From: Magnaporthiopsis rhizophila
Taxonomy: Eukaryota; Ascomycota; Sordariomycetes; Magnaporthales; Magnaporthaceae
DNA: 64,000 nucleotides
Reading direction: 5' to 3'
Assembly: GCA_003049465.1 (NCBI GenBank)
Contig: PYSS01000009.1
Coordinates: forward strand, 248,001 to 312,000
Shown: piece after piece, positions 43,120-53,615 of the stretch
Layout: the number at the start of each line of letters is the position of its first letter
How positions within the stretch are numbered: position 1 is the stretch's first letter
Made by a program: the position numbers and the translations under genes
Notes under the pieces: generated by a model
Seen by the model: the letters and a program-made list of their open reading frames with translations, nothing else
The model's database searches: none
What the model was told of the DNA's origin: nothing

Positions 43120-44460
43120 TCAACCGCACTCGGGGGCATAGTCCACCCCTAAAAATATCACACCCTCTGATCCCTTAGCAGTCCTGCGTTCGGGATGACT
43201 CGATGGCGCCCTTGCATCCCCATCTTTTCCCCTTGAGTACCCTAATAGCAGTCGAGTGCTGCTTTGAGAGGATGGAGTCGTCGTCCCAGTCGGAATCCTC
43301 GAAATGGTCGCCGCGCGAGCGATGCTGGGGCGGGCAAAGATGGCCGCCGAAGGGATGACCAACATAGGAGGCGCCGGGGAAAAGGCAATCCTTTTGCTAT
43401 CGATCAGAGCCATTTGCCCCGGCGGCGGTCGGCGGATGGCCATTCGGTAGACATAACCCCGAACCGCCGCCGGCGGCAGCGGCCAGTCCGGTAGCGGACC
43501 GGGTAGTTTCGGGACATTCGGAGGGTTGTTCGGGTAGACGAAACCAGACGGCGGCGGCGGCGTCGGCGGACGGCCTATGTCCCAATGGTCATGCAGGTAC
43601 AGGTCGTAGTTACGCACCTAGTTCTCCACCTCGAGCTCCAGGTCCTCCGGATACTTTCCTGTGTAGGCCATCTCCAAGTCCACAAATACAAGCCTGCTGT
43701 CGGGGGTCAAGATGGTATTGCCCAGCTTTATGTCGCCGGGGGACACGCCAGGCCGATGCATCTCGTCGATGGCCGCCGCGGCCCGCCTTCTGTATTTCGT
43801 CGAGCTCTACCGGCGGCCATTTTTGCTCATGGGCGGGGACGCCGTCGACTTCGGACAGCGCCAGGCAGCGGGTGCCCTCACATTTCCCTTCGCCGTAAAA
43901 GACGGGGACGACGCGGCCCTGCAGTTCTTGGACCCGCCGGTAGGTGGCGATCTCGTTGTCGAACTCTTCATCTCAGTCCGTCTTGAGATTTTTAGCCACG
44001 ATCCGGGAGAAACCATCCGGGAAAATAGGCTCGCGCCACGATCCGAACCGGCTGGGGGAGCCAGGGCGGCAGCACCGACGCGAGCCACTGGGAAAACGGT
44101 CCACGGGTTATGTCCAGGCGCAAGACATGGTCCCAGGGCGGCCAAGGCGCCTCGGCGATGGCCGAGACGGTACTACAACCGAAGCGAAGCTGGAGCATTG
44201 TCAGGCGTATTTCCCTAGGTAGGATTGGCACGTGGTTGGGTAGTAGCTTTTTTCACCGTTTACCAACCTCGATCGCGCGCTTCCGCACTTCAGGCTCTTC
44301 CGAGTCGTCGCCGACCCAGGCGTAATCGCCGTAATCACCATGGCGGCAGCCAACGGTGTGGCTGGGGGCGGCCATTCCTGTCGAGCTTTGCGGCCAGCTT
44401 TGGGCCGACGTGTCGGTGAAGGAGGATGTTGGTGAAGAAATTGTTCAATTGCGAGGTAGT
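43120..44460 (-). pseudogene. Decayed fungal kinase-like (APH/choline-kinase-type) gene
   Basis: On the minus strand from about 44460: FFTNILLHRHVGPKLAAKLD and GDYGDYAWVGDDSEEPEVRK (separate frames), then HVLRLDITRGPFSQWLASVL, then IVAKNLKTD, stop TGA (43973-43975), DEEFDNEIATYRRVQELQGR, VVPVFYGEGKCEGTRCLALS. A frameshift follows near 43800, then GVSPGDIKLGNTILTPDS and LVFVDLEMAYTGKYPEDLE. A TAG (43618-43620) interrupts before VRNYDLYLHDHWDIG and a Pro-rich end at 43120. The order (AK..DEEF.NE...Y..L..LQG..VP.FYGE...D.K..N...) is that of a large fungal kinase-like family. TGA would be TGG and TAG would be CAG, both transition changes. Clearly broken. Confidence 0.65.
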
Positions 44461-45377
44461 TGGCGTCTCAAACAGGCCGCCACGTGATACTCATGGCGTG
44501 AAGTCTTGTCCGTGCCTCGAGTGGCCCGAAGCAACCGGTCTATGTGTCATTCTTTTGCTATGGCGGCTATACACGTACCCTGCATCCTCTGTATGCATAG
44601 GCTTCCGCGCAAACGACAGTGTTTGAGTGTTAAAAGTGCACTGCCATCCATCAGGTACCTAGGTTCCTCAAGAAAGCCAAGGAGCAGAATCCGAGAAGCA
44701 AGCGCCAGTATTGCTCCCAAAGACTCGTTGGCCGGTGCTTGGGAATGCCAGACGGGTCGGCCACCAGAGAACCGGATAGAAAGAGAGAAAGAAAATAAAA
44801 ATGGAAAACAAAGCTGAAAAGGGAAAGGGAAAAGGCAGCAAAGGAGAACAGAAACGAGCAAAACTTATAACACAGGAAGGATTTACTCAGTAGCCACCCT
44901 GCGCCTCTTTCCCTGTATGTGATTTTGCCGGCCAACACAGCAACCGAACTACCGCTGATGTGTCTCCCAACATCATTGCAGTCGCCGCAGATATCGTCCC
45001 AGCCAGTCGCCTGCGATTCCCACCGGTCAAGAGCGCTTAACGTATATGGCATATGGCTGTCTCGAGGGGAGTCATCGGATCAGTTGTGCAACGGCGTCCT
45101 GGGACTTGCCATGGATCCGAGTACTAGCCAACGTCCTAAAGTTGGAGGCGTATATATTTGGGCGATATGTATCCAGTCGTCGACTTGGCAACTGCTCTGT
45201 CTGTACAAACTCGGCCTGAAAGACGCCCAAGCTCGCCAACATTGCTTTCTCTCTCCGCTCTCCTGTCTCCTGTCTCCTTTTTCCTCTCTTCTTTCTCCCC
45301 TTTCCTTTTTCCTTTCCCCTCGTCCCTCTCATCTCTCTCATCTCTCTTCCCGCCGGCCACGCCTTCCTACCGCTACG
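44461..45377. other. Intergenic, promoter of next gene
   Basis: Open plus-strand frame from 44919 runs into the next gene but has UTR-like Ser/Pro/Leu text from CT-rich DNA. TATATATTTG at 45151-45160 and a CT-rich stretch at 45240-45360 precede the ATG at 45378, a usual fungal promoter layout. Purine-rich stretch at 44770-44870. Confidence 0.5.
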
Positions 45378-46549
45378 ATGGAGCCTACCCAACCGGAGGC
45401 TGGGTCGGCGGCGGTGCCGACAACGGTCAGGCACCTCCTTTGCCAGCACTCGACGAATCCCGTGCGGGGAACCCCGGCGACCTCCAGCACTCAGACGACG
45501 TGGGCCGATGGATACAAGCCTATCACCCAGGTTGCTTCTCACCCCCAGAGCGGCCAGGCAGCCTTCAAATCCGCTTTCCTGGAACTGGACGGCGACGACG
45601 CTGTCCGCTTCCGCGAGCCCGCGTACCCTCCCAACTACAGAAAATGGCGACTGAAAACGGAGGAGGATGTGGCTGCCTGGTTCAACGCCGAGGTCTCCAA
45701 CGTCGTCTTGCCCGCCTGGGGCCGCTCGCCGGTCCTGCTTCAGCGGTCCCGAGCGGAGCCCCTGACCGAAAAGACCATCGAGATCACTGTCGACGCGGTC
45801 TACTCTTTCAAGCGCCCCGGTGCCACCAGGGTCCCCGTCGCGATCGGAGAGTTCAAGCACAACGTCATCGACTCTTCATGGGAAACGGACCAACCGAGCA
45901 TTCCCCAGATGAGCCTTTCCAGGGAGCTGCGAGGGTAGGTCTATCAGGAGGAGGGACCTCGACCTTTCTTTCAAGTCTATTAGACTGGGCCAACTTCAGG
46001 GGGGTGAATGAACTCCGTCGGCTAATTTAATTGGTGGCCCCCTAAAACAGATTCGCCCACAGATACCAATGCCCGCACGTCTTCTGCTTCGACGGGAGCT
46101 ACTTCCTCATGCTCCAGTTCAGAGCCGGGGCGGCAGAAGATATCAAGAGCCCCAAGTGCGAAGTCGACTGTTGGATCCTACCTCGCACCGGCTCGCAAAC
46201 GACCTTCCGGTATGCTTTCTACCGGCTGCTTGTGCAAGGCTTCCGACGCTGCCAGAGCATGTATCCGACCCAGACGCCGCTTTACGGCCATCAGCCGTCT
46301 TATCGAGAGTTTTTCAGCGGGCGGCCTGTGTTCAACATCGAGGGTGAATCCACGTTCAACCCACGGGGACTTGTTCGGAAAGTTGACGCAGAGACCGGGG
46401 CTTTCTATTGGGCTGACGAGGCAGGTCCTGTACAAGGACATGACGGCACGTTCATCTACGACACCCAATCCCTCTGGGAACCCCCAGGGGCGCAGTTCCC
46501 CAGGCCGACGGAGGCTGAGGGAATGGACAAGGATATCCATAACGCTTGA
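45378..46549 (+). CDS. Unknown fungal protein, possible PD-(D/E)XK fold
   Basis: Two exons, join(45378..45934,46051..46549), 351 residues; the splice (GTAGGT donor, AACAG acceptor) joins SRELRG to FAHRYQCPH. The N-terminus is Ser/Thr-rich, then NYRKWRLKTEEDVAAWFNAE begins the folded part. The core reads EITVDAVYSFKRPGATRVPV followed by AIGEFKHNVI, then PHVFCFDGSYFLMLQF and CEVDCWILPR. An Asp, then about 20 residues, then E-x-K inside a hydrophobic strand is the pattern of PD-(D/E)XK nuclease-like domains; fungal proteins of this kind often precede kinase-like domains. The fold call is inference from this pattern only. No signal peptide or TM segment. It lies beside the decayed kinase-like gene. 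Confidence 0.7.
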
Positions 46550-46604
46550 GCTGGCGCACAAGTGTATTCTTCCCGTCCTTATCATTTCCTATTTTCTTTC
46601 CTGT

Positions 46605-46815
46605 ATCCTCTGTTGTTTCCTTGTGTAGGATTATTTCCTGTTTCCTGTCCTTAGATTTTTCTACTTATTTTCTTGTCCTTTATCCTTTTCTGTATCCTGT
46701 CTTGTACCCTCCGCACTTTTTATGTCCTGTACCATGTCCTGTTTCCTGTCTTGTATCATTTGGGCTGTTTTCGACATTATTTTTTCGTTGTATCCTGTCT
46801 TGTATCCGGTATCCT
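46605..46815 (+). repeat. Degenerate TCCTGT/CTTGTATCC repeat region
   Basis: The words TCCTGT and CTTGTATCC recur many times on the plus strand with irregular spacing, giving strongly pyrimidine- and T-biased DNA. A degenerate minisatellite is likely. Confidence 0.55.
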
Positions 46816-47339
46816 CAGTATACATTTGCTTGTTGTGTTCTCGCGAACTACTGGCTTTCATCCAGGAATCGTGCCTAGCCGGGCTATATCCTCAACTTGC
46901 TGTCCACGATTACGAACTCCTTAGAAGGTTCTCGCCTTGCAAGAGGCATCTACGGTAGGAAGACAAAAGGATCGCTTCGATTTGTCCCCTACCATGTCAA
47001 ACTTCCCTCAGCGACAGTCTGCGGATAAATCTAGGTCGAAAGGGTGGTACACGAAATTTACGAAAAAGAAGAAAAATACCTGCGCAATCCACCGCTTCTA
47101 TTCACTTGTGTATCAAATTCTTGTAGGAATTGCGCCGTTTTTCTGGACTCGTCCCTGGGTCTATGCGCCAACGGCCGCGCAACGGTAAGGTCTGGCATTT
47201 TAGGTTGCTGACAGCTTTCATCAATTCAGACGAGGGACTGAAGAAGGATGGAACCAGCCTCAGCCAGATCCCAACCTATATCACCGCGGTCCCTAAGGGC
47301 ACCGAAAAGGTACACCCCTGATATTGCGAGGATTAATGC

Positions 47340-47857
47340 TTTATTACCAGGTAAATCACTTGCTGCAAAGAAACGAGTCCATCCAAGCAGCGTCCAGGTG
47401 AATTGCCTAATATCTCGAGCTGCCCAGACGACGCATCAGTTTCGCGGGGCAGGCAGGGTTCGAGCGTGAAACGGCTAAATTTGCTGTCGGCTGCCCAGCA
47501 CCCAATAGGTGTTCTCGGGCCACGGCACAGGGCATGCTTCTCCCGATTAATTGCTAAACTTTCGATTCTTATTTTTTTAACCGTATAAGTTATGGGCACC
47601 GTGGGCAGGTGGGGTATAAAGCAACGATACAGCTTTTGGGTAAGCGGGATTTTAGTAAAAGGCTGGCTATAACATGCAAATATGCGCTGCCGTAACTGCT
47701 TCATTACCAATAAGGCGCATTTGGCTGCACTGGCAAAGCAGGGAAAATCCAAATCAGCTAGCCGCAAATTCTGATATTCGTAAAACCAACTGACCGACTT
47801 AATTAAGCGGTTAATTTGTTTGGATAAAACAAAAAAAATAACCCAAAAATAAAGAAA

Positions 47858-47914
<57 letters not shown>

Positions 47915-47960
47915 AAAAAGAAAAAAAAAAAGAAGCATAATATAAAGTAAAATTCCAACC
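47340..47960. mobile_element. AT-rich relic with A-tract, possible RIP-mutated retroelement end
   Basis: AT-rich DNA with broken coding-like text on the plus strand (MRCRNCFITNKAHLAALAKQ near 47682, then stops) ends at a run of about 53 A (47859-47911) followed by more A-rich sequence. An A-tail at the 3' end of decayed, AT-shifted DNA fits a RIP-mutated LINE-type or other retroposed element. No reverse transcriptase motif or target-site duplication could be shown, so this is a guess from composition. Confidence 0.3.
47859..47911. repeat. Poly-A tract
   Basis: About 53 consecutive A. Confidence 0.9.
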
Positions 47961-48339
47961 CATGCCACCGGCCCGGAACAAAAACGTTGATACGTTATAG
48001 GTCCCCAGCGTTGGCGTGGTTTTAGTACGGGCTGTTCGTTATATGGAGTCTGGTCCAGATTTAATTGCGTGGCCGTGCGTTGAAATAAAGGGCGGCATTT
48101 GCGTTTGGAATGGAAGATTGGAAACTGAGTGGTACTTTGTCCGCCATTGAGTTGTGCATTTTTCGTTTGATCGGTCGCGGGAGACGAACAATTCGGGGAG
48201 GATTCATGCTGCAGGCGGCGTCAATTTTTTCCTTTTCTTCCCCAGACACAACCACCAATCAAATTCCCCAATCGTGCCGGAATGGGTAGCAACAAGACCA
48301 TGCGACCATAGACGCTCGCCAGGGAAGTCGCGCGAGAGA

Positions 48340-51300
48340 ATGGACTTCAAGGTACGTCAAATTCAATCCACACTCTCCGGCACAGGAACCGATACTGACA
48401 TTCCCCAATAGGCACTCCAGCTACAGACCATTGAGCTCCGTAGCAGGCCGTTCGGCAAGCGCGCCATCGCGTGGTCCTCGGACGCGGAGCTGGCAGTCGC
48501 GGCGGACGACTCGGTCTGCGTCTTCGTGCCGCACTTCCCCAGGCTCGACCCCGACCACCAGCAGGCGCCGGAGGGCGGCGGCAGCGGCAGCGGCCACGGT
48601 AACAATGGCGCGGCCGGTGGAGCGGCGGCTGCCCAGGCTGGGTTCAACAGCCAAGGCGTTGTCCCTCTGAAGCCGCAGTTCGCGGACGGCCAGCGCCGCA
48701 TCCCCATCGCCCTGCCGCGCGTCAACCCGCGCGTCAACCGCCACCTCTTCCACGCCGCCGGCCTGGAATGCCCCTACGATCCCTACGACTCGGACGCGTC
48801 CGATGGCGAGGGCGAGAGCGAGGGTGGCGGGGCGGCGTCCGGCGTGGAAGATGGTGAAGACGAGGACAGGGATGACGACAATGACGAGGATAACGACATC
48901 GACATGAGCGATGGGGACGGCCGCGGGCGCAGCGCCATGGGCATGAAGCGGCAGAAGCGCAATCACCAGAGGCAGCAGCAGCAGCAACAGCAGCAGTACC
49001 GGCGCAGGATTGGCGACACGCGCGACCCCAACAACCCGTTCCGCGTCACGGGCGCCGGGTCCTCGGGCGGCACCTTCACGTCCGTCGGGTCGACGCTCAA
49101 CCACGTTGTGTCGCTGGCCTGGTCGCCGCCCATCGGCCGCAACGGCCGCTGCCTGCTGGCCGTGCACTCGGCCGCCGGCTACGTCGCCGTCTACGGCGAG
49201 CCGCTAGTGGCCTGCCGCCGCCGCGGAAAGCAGCAGCAGCACCACCACCACCACCGCCTCGGCGACCGCTACGACACCGAGGGCTGGGAAGTGCTCTGGG
49301 GCGTCGGCGAGCGTCTCGCCGTCCCGCCGCAGCTCGCCTGGGGCGAGGCCTACAGGTCCTTCGCCTGGAGCCGCGAGCTGTGGCCCGGCCGCGCGCTGCT
49401 GGCGCTGCGGACGGACGCGTTCGAGATCGTGATCCTGGCCGTGCGGACCCGCGCGCCACCGATGGGCGAGAGAGAGGAGGAGAAAGAGGAAGAGGGGGAT
49501 GACTGGGCGCGCAGCGACCTGGCGGCTGGCTGGCGCGTTGAGGAGGTCGCCCGGTTTGACGCGAGAGGACCGCACCCCGCCGGCACCGTCCGAGACCTGG
49601 ACTATGTGCCCTACAAGACGGGGCTGGGGCTTGCCTTTGGGCCGTGCCTGACGACGCCGGCGACGACAGCGGCCGGCGAGGCCAAGGAGTGTCTGCTCGG
49701 GTTCCTAGCACGAAACTATGCTGGGTTTCGCAAGATCACAATCAAAAAGGACTGGTTTGATAACGGGGGTTTCGTCCAGGTTGCTGAAGCCGACGTGCAC
49801 GGCGAATGCCTGTTCATGTCGACAGATGCCTTTTTGACATTTGAGGATGCGGTATGTATGTCACGCGGCCGATGCCTGTTGAAGGAGCTTTCTAACCCAG
49901 CAAAACCATATCAGATCTGGAACCTTGACGGTCACAAGGTCTGCCGAGCTATCGTTGCCACTCCATTCACGCCGAAAGTGTTCAAGATAAAGATGTCAGC
50001 CACGGCCGTGCCCATCGACGCCCACCCTTTGAAACAGTGCAATACGATATATCCTTCTCCCGAGGAGAGGTCCAACAATCCAATCCAAGGTGGCAATCCC
50101 TAAATACCGCGCATCTTTTCTACTCGCGCAGCCTGCTGACAAAATTCTGTTTTTCAGACCTCGTGATACATCCTCCCAGCCTTCTCAAGACTACCGATGC
50201 TCCCTTGTACACACTGATCCGCATGTCGGCCTCACAGGGGAGCCAGGACTGGTACCAGACCAACGCAGCGCTTGCCGATTACTCCTCTAATGAAAGGAAT
50301 CCGCGGCCAAGATGGGCTGTAGACATCTCCCGCCGCCTCGAGATATCCATGCCCAAACAGATGCTCGCTCGAGCAGGCGTCAAGGCGCTGGGGCTCGGTG
50401 GAGACGATGACGATGACGAGAACGACGGCGGAAACGTCGATGATGAGGACGAGGACGACGATGACGATGATGATGACGATGGAGACGAGGATGAGGAGTA
50501 TGACTCTTCTGGGGAGGCCACCCAGCGCCAGGACGCTGGAAACACGAATCCGGACGGAGACGAGGAGGAAAGCGGCGACAGCGACGACTCCGGCCGCTCA
50601 GGAGAACCCGGGAGACCAAGCAATGGAAAACCCCAGACAAATAGCGGCCAGCTTCAACGCGACGACGACGGAGAAGGAGGAGACGACGCCAACATGCCAG
50701 ACGCCCCCTCCGCGGAAGCCGACACGACCAAAGATGCCCGCAAGCCCGGCGTGCTGAAGCAGGTCGAGACGTCGGACAACGTGCACCTCTGGCGCGCGCG
50801 GCTCTTCGGCGTGGCCCTGTCCCCCGGCGGCGGCTGCAGCGCGGCCGTGTGGGCAAAAACAGCCGCGGCCGTCGCCGAGCGCGGCGCCTGGCACCAGGCC
50901 CGCAGCACGGTCTCGTTCGACTTTCGACCGGCGGCGGCCGGCGCCGACGGCGAGCAGCAGGGGGACGACCCGCGTCTCACGCGCCTCTCGACCGAGGCGC
51001 GCGTCTTTGAATACATGTACGGGCGCGGACCCGCCGTGCCGGGCGTGACCGGACCAGCAGAGGTGGAGGGGGACTCTGCGGCTGCTGAGATGAGAGCGAT
51101 GTTTGGGGACAAGGTGGCGGGTGCGAAATGCCCGTACTGCAAGGGCGCGTTGAGCCGTAATGGCGACCGCTACTTTGCCTGTCCGCGGAAGCACTTTTTC
51201 GGTATGCATACCTAGTCGGTCTCGGCTACAGCCCAACTGATCCTTTCTCTTTCTCTCCCTGCTTTCTTTGTTCGGTTCGATTCGACGCTAACGCAAGAAA

Positions 51301-51495
51301 ACAACAGATGCGTGCGCCCTGACGGGATATCCAGTCCTCGAGCATGGTACCTCGCGCGTCTGCGGCGTCTGCGGGGTGCGCCGCCTCAAAACGGACGCGA
51401 TGGTTTTGATATATCCCGACCAGGAGGCCAGGATCAGGGAGATCGGCTTCCGGGCGAGCAGGTGTGTGAGGTGTGGAGGAAAGTATGTGGACTGA
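48340..51495 (+). CDS. sfc9: Transcription factor TFIIIC subunit with C-terminal zinc ribbon
   Basis: Five exons, join(48340..48351,48412..49851,49915..50089,50158..51201,51308..51495), 952 residues. TFIIIC binds the internal A/B boxes of tRNA genes and recruits TFIIIB for RNA polymerase III. The first exon is only MDFK. The N-terminal half reads as a WD40-type propeller (AIAWSSDAELAVAADDSVCV; VVSLAWSPPIGRNGRCLLAV), as in the TFIIIC 90-kDa/delta family. It is interrupted by low-complexity inserts: acidic (EDEDRDDDNDEDND), poly-Gln, His-rich, and a second acidic run (DDDDDDDDDGDEDEE) in exon 4. The C-terminus has the TFIIIC zinc ribbon: CPYCKG, FACPRKHFFDAC, CGVCGVRR and CVRCGGKY; the last splice falls inside FF|DAC. 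Family call rests on this ribbon plus propeller. The symbol follows the S. pombe orthologue and is less certain. Confidence 0.85.
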
Positions 51496-51630
51496 GAGGA
51501 CGGCTGCGGCTCGCGAGGGTTCCGGCTCGGGGCCGAGGCGCCTAGAAGACTCGCAATGAGCGAAACTGCCTGGGGTGCTGGTTGGAGCGAGAAGGTGTTC
51601 AGATGCGATATCATTATATGTTCAAACAGC

Positions 51631-51649
51631 CATCCATCCATCCATCCAT
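51631..51649 (+). repeat. (CATC)n microsatellite
   Basis: Just under five CATC units, next to a CCTAGG-type motif and the mitochondrial-like fragment. Confidence 0.8.
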
Positions 51650-51685
51650 TGGAGGTGAGTTACCTAGGCTCCGCCGCCATCCCAG

Positions 51686-51783
51686 AAATTTGAAAAATAG
51701 AAATATGCAAGACTTTCACTGGTTAAGTGGTTTTACTGATGCGAAGGGTGTTTTTTTTATAGCATTAAGAAAATCATCCCAAT
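51686..51783 (+). other. Mitochondrial-like fragment (NUMT) with LAGLIDADG-type motif
   Basis: About 98 bp that is strongly AT-rich inside GC-rich DNA. One frame reads NLKNRNMQDFHWLSGFTDAK followed by GVFFIALRKSS, using TTA, AGT, ACT and AGA codons. This matches the first LAGLIDADG block of group I intron homing endonucleases in fungal mitochondria (WLSGFTDAEGCFFI type). Base composition changes abruptly at both ends. Most simply it is a small nuclear copy of mitochondrial intron DNA. It is too short to make a protein. Confidence 0.6.
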
Positions 51784-52473
51784 CACATCAAGGCCTCCTC
51801 CGCCTCGGCTCCACCCGCATCTATAGCGTGCACACCCCCGGGGTGGGCGCAAACGCCAGTCAACCCCCTACGCCGGTCGCACCTGCCGCATACGCGCGCC
51901 CGAAGGCATATAACCCGCCGTCGCGCCTGCTGTAATCATCGAACACCAATGGAGGCCAAGTTGGTGTGGCGGTTATGAGGATGGGTCGAGTCGACACCGG
52001 GACCCTACCTGTACTCCGCTGCAATAGCCGCTTGGGTCCAGGGTTCGAGCCCCGGTTGGGGTTAACGTTGGATTTTCCAGCCGACTCGGAGTAAACATCC
52101 CCGTTTGGGAGGTTTCGCAGCTGTCGCCCCAAAGCCGACAGTAAGCTTTTTGTTTTTCTGTCTTTCAATTTTTATTATTTGTTCTTTTGTTCGTTGTTCC
52201 TGCCGTGATTTGCTTGGGAGGGCGTTGATATCACGGCGACCTCTGGTGGTTTTTGGGCAAAAGCAGCCAGGCAGTCGGTAGCCGCATGGCAAAATTCAAA
52301 ATGTTACAGTGCAATAAAAACCCGTCTTGATAACCACGCCATCTATAGGGAGAAATGCTATGCAAGTAGTCTTGTACAAATCTTCGCTTTCTTAAATGAT
52401 ATCCAAAAGAAATCCCACCAAATGAAGCCCATCGACCTTTATTTTTTCACAACCGTCACCCACCTCCCATCCC
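51784..52473. other. Intergenic
   Basis: 3' flanks of the TFIIIC gene and the carrier gene. A B-box-like GGTTCGAG segment near 52040 was tested as a tRNA and rejected. No gene. Confidence 0.6.
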
Positions 52474-53537
52474 TCACCCAAACACCTTGTTCATGGCCTG
52501 GTGTGCCAGCTCGACGCCCAAAAACGTGGCGGCGTTGGCAGGTACAGCCCTGGCCAGCGCCGGGCCGAAACCGGGGAAGAAGGCCCTGAGCCCGCCCTTG
52601 CCGTACAGCTCGCGCACGACGCCGGCGATGGAGACGTTGCCCTCTGCCGTCTGCAGCCTGCTCTTGACCGTGTCGACGGGGAAGACCGGCGTCCACATGG
52701 CGACGCCCGCAGCCGCGCCCGCACACGTGATGGCCGTCAGGCTCAGCTGGCCGCTCGGCTTCCCCGTAACGGGGTCGACGGGCGTCAGACGGCGCTTGAT
52801 GTACTCGTATGCAGCGAAATAAGCGGCCGACCCGGGACCATCACGGGCCAGGGTGGCGGCGCTGCCGCGGAAAACGGAGCGGACGCCACCTTCCCTGTAG
52901 AGCTGGCGCACGACGTCGACGCCGCCGCTGTAGCGCGGCTTCTCGCCGGGGGCGAGCTGCTTCTGGCCCTGGACCTGCAGGATGACCTTGACGCGCTCAA
53001 AGGGCGCCGTGATGAGCGTCATGGGGATGGCGGAGAAGAAGCCGGCGGCCGAGACCTGGGCGATGGACAAGGGCGCGTCGTCGGTTTTCGAGGTGGCGGA
53101 GCGGACGAGGGTCTTGCCGAGGTCGTATCCCCAGAACGAAACGGCAACTGGGAGGAGCAGAACACATGGCGGACATTAGCTGTCTGTGTTTCCTAGCTGT
53201 TGATAAGAAGTACGTGACAGGTCCGCAACTTACACATGGGCGTCACGCCGACGAGCGGGGCGCTGACGCCAGCGTACAGGCCCCTCAGGCCGTCGCGGGC
53301 GACGCTCTTGCGCACCACGTCGATGGCGGACGAGTAGACGCCGCGCTCGGCCGTCTGCAGCCGCACCTTGACGAGGTCGAACGGGTGCCCGACCACGACG
53401 GCGCAGACGCCGCCGAAGCCGCCCGCCGCGAAGGAGCGCAGCTGCGCGAGCCCCGTTGACGCGACCGCCTTGGCCTCGGCCTTGACCTCTTCCTTGTCTG
53501 GCAGCACGCCCGCGACGGTTTTTGCTGGTGAAGACAT
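52474..53537 (-). CDS. acuH: Mitochondrial carnitine/acylcarnitine carrier
   Basis: Two exons, complement(join(52474..53147,53234..53537)), 325 residues. Inner-membrane carrier exchanging acylcarnitine or acetylcarnitine for carnitine, needed for fatty-acid and acetyl-CoA use. Three Solcar repeats are seen, each with its PX[DE]XX[KR] signature: GHPFDLVKVRLQTAERG, ITAPFERVKVILQVQGQ and VFPVDTVKSRLQTAEGN. The splice (GTAAGT donor, CCCAG acceptor) joins GVTPM to FAVSFWGYDLGK. A roughly 30-residue N-terminal extension rich in Lys/Ala/Glu precedes repeat 1. Carnitine-carrier subtype is inferred from the RLQTAE text and the 'PRYSGGVDVVRQLYREGG' second-repeat tail. Just upstream of the ATG, on the transcribed strand, is a long poly-A run containing N (plus-strand poly-T 53554-53615). 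Confidence 0.9.
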
Positions 53538-53552
53538 TGTGGTGGGTTGGCT

Positions 53553-53553
<1 letters not shown>

Positions 53554-53588
<35 letters not shown>

Positions 53589-53615
53589 NNNNNNTTTTTT
53601 TTTTTTTTTTTTTTT
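53554..53615. repeat. Poly-T tract with N run (poly-A on the carrier's sense strand)
   Basis: T homopolymer interrupted by six N (53589-53594), starting 16 bp upstream of the carrier ATG. The true length is unresolved. Confidence 0.9.

Larger units (their letters stand above)
46550..48339. other. AT-rich accessory spacer
   Basis: About 1.8 kb with lower GC than its flanks. Holds a degenerate TCCTGT-rich stretch, a decayed AT-rich segment and an A-tract (separate entries). No intact gene. The TFIIIC gene promoter should lie near its right end. Confidence 0.6.

Noticed and set aside
51960..52065. Possible tRNA: GGTTCGAG B-box-like segment near 52040 with an A-box-like segment upstream
   Set aside because: The T-stem pairs only partly, no matching acceptor stem could be formed with the 5' side, and no proper anticodon arm appears. 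At best a tRNA-like relic.
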